Shown: piece by piece, positions 55,818-64,000 of the stretch
How the letters are laid out: each line of letters starts with the position of its first letter
Numbering within the stretch: position 1 is the stretch's first letter
Assembly (NCBI GenBank): GCA_031772625.1
Contig: CM062810.1
Coordinates: 455,147,731-455,211,730, forward strand
DNA: 64,000 nucleotides
Direction of reading: 5' to 3'
From: Pinus tabuliformis
Lineage: Eukaryota > Streptophyta > Pinopsida > Pinales > Pinaceae
Notes under the pieces: generated by a model
Seen by the model: only the letters and a program-made list of their open reading frames with translations
What the model was told of the DNA's origin: nothing
Database searches by the model: none
Program-made: the position numbers and the translations under genes

Positions 55818-57400
55818 ACTGTCTCCCCGCCACCTTCATCAACAAAATATGTTAGATTATGGCAAACTTCATCTCGGTTGTCTCTGGAAAATATTTCAAA
55901 TATCATCTTATCAAATTGGATGAACTCATGATTCCAAAGCAATTTGGGAGATGACGGATCTTAAACTTAAAATATTTTGGATGGGCTCTATTAACTAAAT
56001 CCTTATGGAATGAATTATTTCAAAAATGTTTGTGGGGAGACACCATTCGAGCTAAATATCTAGGATGCATTAAGGAAAAAGTGTGGATGCGGGGTCGCCT
56101 GATTAGGAAATCAACTAGATCTTCCATTTAGATAAGTTTCAACAAAATCAAAATATGGCTCCTAAATTGCACTTGCTGGTCATTTGGCTTGGGGAAAAAC
56201 ATTAGCATAGGTAGATATTGGATTCTAGGAGTGGAATAAGATCCATATTGTACAAGTGATTTAATTGCTATAGTAAATCCTAAAGGTATATTTTAACTTG
56301 CTTAGGTGATAAAAACATGGAACGATAGCTTTCCAGCCTGGAAGAAAGTGGACGAATTTGGATTGATAGGTGTCACAGTAGCGGCTTCAGATAGCTATAC
56401 TAAAGTTTTTTGCAGATCACGCATATGAAAAAATGATCAAGGAGACCAAATCACATGGGGTGACATACTGCATCGGGGGTCCATATCTGTTGCTGACACA
56501 TACCTCTTCATTATTGGTAGATAAGTTTCAACAAAATCAAAATATGGCTCCTAAATTGCACTTGTTGGTCATTTGGCTTGGGGAAAAACATTAGCATAGG
56601 TAGATATTGGATTCTAGGAGTGGAATAAGATCCATATTGTACAAGTGATTTAATTGCTATAGTAAATCCTGAAGGTATATTTTACCTTGCTTAGGTGATA
56701 AAAACATGGAACGATAGCTTTCCAGCCTGGAAGAAAGTGGACGAATTTGGATTGCTAGGTGTCACAGTAGCGGCTTCGGATAGCTATACTAAAGTTTTTT
56801 GCAGATCACGCATATGAAAAAATGATCAAGGAGACCAAATCACATGGGGTGACATACTGCATCGGGGGTCCATATCTGTTGCTGACACATACCTCTTCAT
56901 TATTGGTATCTCATACAATCTACAACACATAAGCTGATTCAGGAAATTTTGGAAAATGCAGGTCCCATATAAGATTATATTATATACATGTCTTGCTTGG
57001 AAGGACGCAACACTAGCTTGAGAGAACATGGAGAAAAGAGGTATATACAAACATGGTTGATGTGTACTTTACAAGAAGGTAGCGAAAAAAAATTATCATA
57101 TCCTATTCGATTTCTCAATTACTGCTCAAGTATGGTTTAGGACCTCAAACATATTTACTTTCCCTCTATTGGTTCATGACCCTATAGATTATTGTTTGCT
57201 ATGGTGGAGAAGAAGAACTAGGGATTAACATGCCATTACCATTGAAGTTTTTTTGGAAATATGGAAGGCCAAAAATTCCATCATATTTAATGATATGCCT
57301 CTCAATATAAGTAATATTGTCCAAAAAATTGCATTTTGGATGATGTCCTCGAAGCAGAAGGAGACACAAGGTAAAGAAATAGGTTCCAAAAAATTTGTTC
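55818..57400 (+). pseudogene. LINE ORF2 region between RT and RNase H
   Basis: Directly after element D the LINE resumes in the place where VYWAHLL was cut. Frames are short, but FLEIWKAKNSIIFNDMPLNI (57253 region) is typical of the zinc-binding RT-associated segment that precedes RNase H in plant LINEs (W.ARN..IF). Two copies of a 389-bp segment lie inside this region. Confidence 0.65.
56131..56908 (+). repeat. 389-bp tandem duplication inside LINE L
   Basis: Copy 1 is 56131-56519 and copy 2 is 56520-56908. Both run from GATAAGTTTCAACAAAATCA to CTCTTCATTATTGGTA with only about half a dozen single-base differences. The copies abut head-to-tail, so this is a recent local duplication compared with the age of the LINE. 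Confidence 0.97.
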
Positions 57401-57409
57401 GACACACCA

Positions 57410-57871
57410 ACCACCCTGTAGGATATTTTTATGGAGTTGTAGAAGGTCTCTCATGTGGATGTGAGGCATGGCTTCACATGAATTTAGGAAAAACAATATA
57501 AAATATTATGGTCAGGGGGAAATGACACAAACATGTGGGATGAAATCATCGCGCTATGCAGTTTATTATGGTTTTCTAGGTTTCTAGACATTAAAAGCAT
57601 TTGGATCTTTGGGGACTCACAAGCTCTTATCAATAACATGAAGGGTATTTCTATTATCTCGCATCCACATCTACAGGGTTGGATTCGTCACATTGAATAT
57701 CTTAAGATGTCTTTTCATCACATTTCCTTTCAGCACATCCATCGGGAACATAACTCCATCGCAGATGCTATGTCAAAGATTGATATTTCTTCTGCAGTGG
57801 GATGGATACATTTCACTCTGATGGTCAATAAAAACATCATTGTTAAGGATGACATCATCCTCTTGAGTTGA
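57410..57871 (+). pseudogene. LINE ORF2 RNase H domain
   Basis: PVGYFYGVVEGLSCGCEAWL (from about 57412) corresponds to the first strand FDGA....GCGAW of plant LINE RNase H; the first catalytic Asp is Tyr here. The 57533-57871 frame then gives EIIALCSLLWFSRFL, IWIFGDSQALINNMKG (catalytic Asp in GDS) and FQHIHREHNSIADAMSK (the HVPRE.N..AD.L region). The enzyme degrades the RNA strand after reverse transcription. The first active-site change and a frame break near 57500 make it dead. Confidence 0.85.
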
Positions 57872-58222
57872 TAATGCATGTTATTTTGTCATCTTTAACA
57901 TTTGGATGAATCTGGAAGGTACCATGGTTCATAGAGCACATTGATACAAGTTGACACCCTATCCTTTTTTTTATTTGCACACCTAGAATATACTATTTCT
58001 AATTTTGATGTACATATGAAATATGCTTATTTTATCTGTTTTTGTTAGATGGAGGTATTACAATGTTCATGGCAATGTGAATTGGGACTCATTCCTCACT
58101 GGACTATGGTTTTTGGCACAATATTGCCACTTTGTTGAACAATGTATCCAGAAATCATGGTGACTTGATGTACTAGTATTAATAATAAAATCCAATATTT
58201 TTTTCCTTCTGAAAAAAAAAAG
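57872..58222 (+). other. LINE L 3' untranslated region and poly(A) tail
   Basis: About 340 bp of T-rich untranslated sequence follows the RNase H stop. It ends in AATAATAAAATCC, then TTTTTTTCCTTCTG and the poly(A) run at 58212-58222. The flanking bases GTAGTGATTTC could be one copy of a target duplication, but I could not find its partner. Confidence 0.7.
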
Positions 58223-58289
58223 TAGTGATTTCTTAACTACTGCAGTTTTTCTCTGATACGTAGTCCCTAAATAGTGTATATCATGTGAA

Positions 58290-61200
58290 CCTTTAAGGAT
58301 TATGCGAATTTTTTTACCTAAATTATATATCCCTAATTCTTGATCATGACCATGCTATTCATTTGATTGCAAGAAGTATTCCTCAAAACATTAGGACTTA
58401 CATATATCACTATGCCCAAAATCGTGAAATTGAACGTATGGTTGCAGAAATGCAAGAGGCTAGTATAGTTCAACCTACTCAAAGTTCTTTCTCTACTCCA
58501 GTAGTATTGGTGCACAAGAAGGATGGATCATGACGCATGTGTCCAAATTATAGGGAACTCAATAAGATCACTATTAAAGATAAATTTCCCATTCCTGTCA
58601 CGATGAATTATTGTATCAAATTCCATTGATCAATTTACTTCACCAAGTTGGATCTTCATTCAGGATATCATCGATTCACAATGAAGATTAAAGACATTAT
58701 GAAATCAACATTTATAACTCACGAGGTTCTTTATGAATTTTTGGCAATGTCTTTTGGCCTTACCACTACACCTTCTACATTTGAAATTTTGATGAATTCC
58801 ATTTTCAAACCCTTCCTTAGAAATTTTATGTTAGTATTTTTTTTATGATATACAAATCTACAACAAGGCTTGGAAGGATCATGTTCAACATGTTGATAGG
58901 GTGCTCAAACTATTGGAGGAGAAAAAATTATATGTAAAAAGCTCCAAATGTTTCTTTAGAGTACAAGAGGTCGAATATCTGGGTCATATTGTATCTCATG
59001 AAGGTGTTAAGGTAGACCCTAGAAAAATTAAAGCCATTAAGGAATGTAAAATACCCACATCCATAAAGAATCGGCAAGGGTTTCTCGAGTTAAAAGGGTA
59101 TTATCGCAAGTTTGTTAGGAATTATGGGAGAATAGAAACACCTCTAGCAACATTATTGAAGAAAGATGCATTTTCATGGACTCTAGAAGCAACGAAGGCC
59201 TTTGAACATCTTAAAGAGGAAATGTGTCAAGCACTAGTGTTAGCTACGCATACTTCACAAAAACATTTATTGTGGAATGTGATGCCTCAGGAAATGGAAT
59301 TAGTGTTATTTTAATGCAAGAAGAAAGACCCTTTTCTTTCAAAGTTTGCCCAATCAAAGGAAAGTATTTACAAAAAGCTATTTATGAGAAGGAAATGTTG
59401 GAAATACTACACGCACTTAACAAATGACGACCCTACCTAACGGGAAGACACTTCAAGGTAAAAACAGGTCATGATAGTCTTAAATACCTTTTATAACAAA
59501 GATTGTCTTCAGAAGAGAAGAAAAAATGGGTCAAAAATATGTTGGGTTATGAATTTGAAATCATCTACAAAAAAGGGAAGCAAAACGTTTTTGCAAACAC
59601 ACTCTCAAGAAAGGATGAGGATGTGCAAGCATTGCTTTGCGCCATTGCTATTATCCAACCAGATTGGATAAACAAAGCAAGGGATGAATGGAAGAATGAC
59701 GAAGAAATGTAATGGAAAACACTACAAGGTAAAAAAGGGTCAGGATAGTCTTTAATACTTTTTATAACAAAGATTATCTTCAAAAGAGAAACAAAAATGG
59801 GTCAGAAATATGTTAGGTTCTGAATTTGAAGTCATCTACAAGAAACGGAAGAAAAATGTTATTACAGACACACTCTAAAGAAAGGATGAGGATGTGGAAG
59901 CATTGCTTTGTGCCATTTCTATTATCCAACCAGATTGGATAAACAAAGTAAGTGATGAATGGAAGAATGGCGAAGAAGTGTGGGCATTCATTCAAAAGTT
60001 ACGACAAGATATGAGTACATATATTACATTTAGCTAGAAAAATTATTCCTTATGGTACAAAGATCACTGATACCTTGATAAGAATTCCCAACTCAAACAA
60101 AATATTCTTATGGAATTGGGAACCTCTCCATTAGGAGGGAACTCATGATTTTTAAAAAATTAACAAAAGGTTAAGAAGGATTTATTTTGGGATGGCCTTA
60201 AATCTAATATTCAAAATTTCTTGGTAGAATGTTTGGTTTGCCAAAAAAATAAAGTTGAAACAATTAATACCCCATGTCTATTACAACCTTTATCCATTCG
60301 AAGTCAACGTTGGGAGGAGGTTTCAATGGATTTTATCACAGTTTTACCCAATTCCAAAGGAAAGAGTGCCATCATGGTGGTAGTTGAGAAACATACCAAG
60401 TGTGCACACGTTTTCATTATCTCATCCATTTAAAACCAACACAATTGCTACTGCATTTATGTTAACAATTCAAAAGCTACATGGAAACGCAAATATTATT
60501 GTAAGTGATAGAGATCCCATTTTGACTGGAAATTTTTGGACATAATTATTTTATTGTCTCGGTACTTAGTTAGCTCATAGCTTATCTTATCATCCTCAAT
60601 ATGATGTGAAAATTAAGATAGTTAAAAATGTTTTGAATTATATCCTCGTTCCTTTATATATCATAAACAAACACAATGGGTCAAATGGTTTCCTATGGCT
60701 GAATGGTGGTATAACACTTCCTTCCATACTACAACAAAAATGACCCCATTTATGGCACTTTATTGATATCATCTACGTCCATCACATCATATTTAAGAGA
60801 AATTCTAAGGTTCAAGTAGTGGAAGATCACATTGAGAATCAACAAAAATTTCTCCAACTCATAAAGGATAACCTCATTTTTGCATAGAATAGAACGAAAC
60901 AAGAGGAAGATCAAGATCATAGTGAAAGAAGTTTTGATGTAGGTGACTGGGTATTTCTATGCCTACAACCATATAAACAGATGTCCCTCAAGCAAGCTAA
61001 TAAGGATAATAAATTACCACCAAAGTATTATGTTTTGTACAAGGTGTTGCAAAATATTGGTACTATGGGATACAAATTGGAGCTTCCTACAGTTTCCTGA
61101 GAGCACCTAGTTTTCCATGTTTCATTCTTAAATAAGGTTATAGGTGACAACCTCCCATTTCAAACAATATTGCCAAAACTTGGCAAGGAAGGGAAAATCA

Positions 61201-61370
61201 TATACGAACCTCAAGCAGTCACAAAAACAATAACTCAATAGCTATGGAATCGAGCAATTTCAGAGTACCTCATCAAGTCGAAGAACTTACCCATTGAAGA
61301 TTCTACATGGGAGGATGAGAATTTTAAACATAGATATCCAAAACTACTCAAGCGTTAAGGACAACACTTT
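58290..61370 (+). pseudogene. Chromovirus pol, heavily mutated (possibly the 3' half of E)
   Basis: Starts in the region upstream of RT (DHDHAIHLIARSIPQNIRTY, near 58342) and continues with HKKDGS, NYRELNKITIKDKFPIP and [10 protein letters not shown]. It then gives [38 protein letters not shown], the RNase H pieces FIVECDASGNGISVILMQEE and EKEMLEILHALNK, the integrase pieces CLVCQKNKVET, SMDFITVLPNSKGKS and VSDRDPIL, and the tail FDVGDWVFLCLQPYK, LVFHVSFLNKV and ENFKHRYPKLLKR. An internal duplication of the RNase H-linker region is visible: the MLGYEFEIIYKKGKQNV...IIQPDWINKA block at about 59460-59710 recurs at 59725-59980. Dozens of stops and shifts show great age. Confidence 0.88.
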
Positions 61371-61386
61371 TTTGAAGAAGAGAGCA

Positions 61387-61689
61387 TGTTAGGTCCCTAT
61401 AATAGTAGTAATTCCCACATTACTATTAACATTGTAGCCCTTATTGCTATTGTTGTGCCCCATAGAAGCCCACTATTGTTATTGTTGTTCCCTTATATTA
61501 TTATTGTTATGTCAGCTTTGATTATATCGTGACCCCTTACACTCGTATATATAGAAATGAAATTTTTTCATTTGTATTATCGAATTATTATTTATTTGCG
61601 TAATGTAAAGGAGGTTGCCACCTCGAAGAGGCTAATTTTGAAGTGAGTGATCTATATTTTCTTCTATGTTGTGAGTTGGTTGCATAACA
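61387..61689 (+). repeat. 3' LTR of the plus-strand chromovirus relic
   Basis: 303 bp, TGTTAGGTCCCTATAATAGT to GTTGCATAACA, preceded by the polypurine-like TTTTTTGAAGAAGAGAGCA. About 80% alike to the LTR at 43276-43610 and shorter by about 30 bp. The right flank (TTTTG) does not match the CAGAC left of 43276. Confidence 0.85.
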
Positions 61690-62360
61690 TTTTGCATCTA
61701 GTCTTATGCCATTTTTTTATTCTAATTTTGTACCCATTTTTACATCTTTCTTTGGGCCATTTTTTTGCATTTTCTTGCACTATTTTTTGCATCCTATTTT
61801 TCACCATATTTTGCACCTAATTTTGCATAATTTGTTACATCCAATTTAGCATCATTGTTAACACCATTTCTTGCATCCAATTTTTCATCCTTTTTGAGCA
61901 TCCAAATTTACATCTAAATCTATATCCTAAGTTTAACCATGTGCTGCATCCACCTATGTATCCCATTTTGTGTCTAATGTTACGTTCAATTTTCAACCAT
62001 TTTTTCCGTCTACTTTTGCATTCAATTTTGCACCACATTTTACATGCACTGTTGCATCTCAATTTGCATCCAAATTGGAGCCATTTTTATGCCCATTTTT
62101 CCCCCTTTTTTCTACTTTTTTGTCCGATTTTGCACCATTTTTTAAGTCCAAATTTGCATATATTTAGTTGTCTATTTTTGCATCCTTTTTGGCATCCAAA
62201 TTTTCATCTTTTTTTCTGCCACATTTTGTGTCCACATTTTCATCTCATTTTGCACCTAGATTTGAGTTTGAATTTGCATCTAATTATGTATCATTTTTGG
62301 CATCCAATATGGAATGCTTCGTTTCACCCTTTTTTAGTCTCATTTTGCATCTTATTTTGT
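61690..62360. repeat. Degenerate T-rich minisatellite, (CA)TTTTTTGCATCC-type units
   Basis: About 670 bp are built from irregular 12-20-bp units of the type ATTTTGCATCCAATTTT. Variants include GCACC, ACATC and GTCTC after the T-run. Translation of any frame gives a His/Leu/Phe/Pro-rich or Lys/Cys-rich pseudo-repeat; the plus-strand 61941-62414 frame is such an artefact. It begins exactly at the outer edge of the LTR at 61689. Confidence 0.75.
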
Positions 62361-62481
62361 GATTTGACTCTCTTTAGTGATTGGATTAAATTCTCTAAGG
62401 ATTACAGAACTTGATCTTACAACATTGATTGGGTCTTCCTTTTATAGACATAAATATCTAACCTTCTCTGTGTGCTGGTAG

Positions 62482-63035
62482 GTCTGCAAATGCAATGAAA
62501 AACACACCTCTGAAATTGTCTTATGTGTACCAATGTGCTGGATGTGATTCATTCCATTTGTAGCCTCTAACACGAATTGTCAACAAGGTATGCTTAACTT
62601 GCCATTTTAAAAAATGGTGATAACTCTTCAATGTTTTTATGCACAAAATGAGCTACACAGAAGCTTCAGACCTTCAAATGTTTTTAGAAAACTGTTTCTA
62701 GCAATCTACACCAAAGTAATGAAATCATTTTAAAAAGAATTGTGTTGTAAACTATATGCAAATTTAGTCTTGCTTCAAATTTTCCTGATACTTGCAACCC
62801 ATGTCCTCTGTATGCTCAAGAATAACAATGTAGGATATGCACCTAGTTGTGGCCCAGTTGTTCCACAAGAATGCAATGTTTGTGGCCAGAAATTTAATAA
62901 ACTTTTGGGCAAATATGGTCTACCCCAATTCATGATCCTAACTAGGTTTCTTCCATATTATCAAATGTTGTTGCCCTCAAATCTCGCTATCCTACATATG
63001 ACAAAATATATGATGTCTTGACCTAAATTTCTGAG
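62482..63035 (+). pseudogene. Two-exon fragment of a tRNA (guanine-26) dimethyltransferase gene, TRM1-like
   Basis: Exon 1 (62482-62587) reads SANAMKNTPLKLSYVYQCAG then CDSFHL-stop-PLTRIVNK, ending at a GTATGC donor. Exon 2 (62821-63035), after an intron ending GCTCAAG, reads NNNVGYAPSCGPVVPQECNV and CGQKFN, shifts frame, and continues IWSTPIHDPN-stop-VSSILSNVV and RYPTYDKIYDVLT-stop-ISE up to a GTAAGG donor. The order CxxC...GPVVPQEC.xCG.KFN...IWS.PIHD fits the C-terminal zinc-binding part of eukaryotic TRM1, which makes N2,N2-dimethylguanosine at position 26 of tRNA; I recognise it from memory of the family. Three in-frame stops (first at 62561-62563) and one frameshift kill it. Retained introns mean it came from a genomic copy, not from mRNA. 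Upstream and downstream exons were not found. Confidence 0.7.
62588..62820 (+). other. Intron of the TRM1-like pseudogene
   Basis: 233 bp between a GTATGC donor and an AG acceptor, phase 0, T-rich. It places NNNVGYAPSCG directly after VNK, which fits the family order. Confidence 0.6.
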
Positions 63036-64000
63036 GTAAGGATATTTTTAGTGAGCAATGAAGCATAACATGTAAAGTTAACATTAATTTGCCACCACAT
63101 GCAATGGTATAATGCATACAACTTACAATGATTTGATAAATGTGGGCAATTAATTTGGAGTAGCAACATGTCATGAACATAGCAAGATAGCATTCTCTTT
63201 GTTTGATTTTATTTGGAAGGTTCATTTCTTAAGTACATATGATCGTATCACGAAGTATTTATCCTACTGTACCTAGATGGAATTTTGTGCTCTCTATTTT
63301 CCATTTTTTTTATACATTATATTAAGTATCATCTAGATAGAAAATTTATTTCCAGGGACCTTTATTGAGAGGGGCTAGTACAAGCACTCAAACAGATAAA
63401 GATCTTAGTTGCCTCAATCAATCCTTAAGTCTGGGTTTTCTTTGCAAAAGAGATTCTCCTGAATGATTACCTACTACGATGGATATTGCGAGAACACTCC
63501 AAGCCATTAGAGACATTTTTCAAGGCAATGGTGGCATTCCAAAATTGCAATTAGATTTCACATGATTGTTGGGTGATGCAAGTACAACTCATAGAAACAA
63601 CGCTAGTGGAGGACAAAGCTCTTCTACATTCTAGAGTGAGTTAAAAGAGAAACGACTGTGTCAATGGACTATATAATATTTTGAGTCCATTTTCATTAGC
63701 TACAAGTAGTGTGAGTTTTATTATCCTCTTTATCGTTGCAAAACTAGTCTTATTTCCTTCTCCTTTTCTATGGATTTCTATTGTTGAGCACACGTGGGTC
63801 TAATGTAAAGTTACATTATCCATCCCTGACCTGTCTCAACTTTCCTTTTACTGCTCCATGAAACATTGCTAATTGACATCCTCTATTCATCAATGGTTGA
63901 GTGATGAATGTCTTCGAATCTAACCATCAATCTTCTTCTTTTCAAGGAGTAGACGTTATAATTTTGTAACTTTATCTGCAAAACCTGTTGATATCATTTA
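63036..64000. other. Unassigned DNA, possibly intron and flank of the TRM1-like pseudogene
   Basis: No further TRM1 exon is recognisable. A TTTCCAG acceptor-like site near 63356 is followed by short coding-like text, and the plus frame from about 63478 reads MDIARTLQAIRDIFQGNGGI and LLGDASTTHRNNASGGQSSS. I do not recognise this and it may be chance. Confidence 0.3.

Larger units (their letters stand above)
49187..58222 (+). mobile_element. LINE L: L1-type non-LTR retrotransposon with plant RNase H, interrupted by element D
   Basis: In order on the plus strand: a Pro/His-rich N-terminal frame, DUF4283 ORF1, AP-type endonuclease, reverse transcriptase, the D insertion (53054-55812), the post-RT region with a 389-bp duplication, RNase H, a 3' untranslated region and a poly(A) tract at 58212-58222. 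This is the architecture of plant L1 elements that carry a C-terminal RNase H. The 5' boundary is uncertain (49187 is the first segment I would attach) and no target-site duplication could be found. All frames are damaged. Confidence 0.82.

Noticed and set aside
46163-58228. A possible CACTA transposon: CACTAG at 46163 preceded by ATT, and TAGTG at 58224-58228 followed by ATT.
   Set aside because: Beyond the first five bases the ends are not inverted repeats of each other, gag homology seems to run through the supposed left end, and the right end overlaps the LINE poly(A) tail.
61941-62414. A 157-codon plus-strand open frame.
   Set aside because: It is a by-product of the T-rich minisatellite; residues are a repetitive His/Leu/Phe/Pro mixture and other frames are equally open.

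Overview
The window looks like intergenic DNA from a large plant nuclear genome. It is a graveyard of nested retrotransposons with almost no host coding sequence. The evidence is Ty3/Gypsy chromoviruses primed by initiator tRNA-Met, a Copia element of Tnt1-like domain order, L1-type LINEs with a plant-style C-terminal RNase H, a tRNA-derived SINE head and (TA)n tracts. The repeat load and the intron-containing gene fragment would fit a gymnosperm or another giant-genome plant, but the sequence does not fix the species. No intact host gene was found.

Layout. 1-4.2 kb: a diverged direct repeat, then a truncated minus-strand element (F) with its 5' LTR at 3062-4153. 4.8-5.3 kb: LINE ORF1 fragment, minus strand. 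6.8-13 kb: AT-rich DNA with a 468-bp tandem duplication and an unrecognised frameshifted coding fragment. 13.8 kb: SINE head. 15.6-19 kb: minus-strand Copia relic. 19.5-21 kb: minus-strand Gypsy relic (G). 21369-37057: LTR element A (TSD ATGAG), into which the related element B (23664-31556, TSD CTGTT) has inserted; all four LTRs, both primer-binding sites and both target-site duplications are visible. 37.4-40.1 kb: 3' half of a chromovirus (C). 43.3-46.2 kb: LTR and gag of an old chromovirus (E), interrupted by a 719-bp palindromic element. 49.2-58.2 kb: plus-strand LINE (L) interrupted by a small internally deleted chromovirus (D, TSD CCTTT). 58.3-61.7 kb: pol and 3' LTR of a chromovirus, perhaps the other half of E. 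62.5-63.0 kb: two exons of a dead tRNA dimethylguanosine methyltransferase (TRM1-like) gene.

How the parts relate. A and B are two members of one non-autonomous family, and F shares its LTR and leader. Each carries a single frame for two zinc knuckles and an aspartic protease, with no recognisable capsid, reverse transcriptase, RNase H or integrase, so mobility must have depended on enzymes from a relative. Their non-coding parts hold an array of short hairpins with unrelated stems but a common loop built on CTCGTTAAAA. Hairpins are kept in both copies, and at least one stem shows a compensatory base-pair change. This is the most unusual structure in the window.

D is a second non-autonomous design: a chromovirus whose pol has collapsed to reordered scraps fused behind gag, with the fusion junction tandemly triplicated. 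The nesting gives relative ages: A before B, LINE L before D, and E gag before the palindromic insertion.
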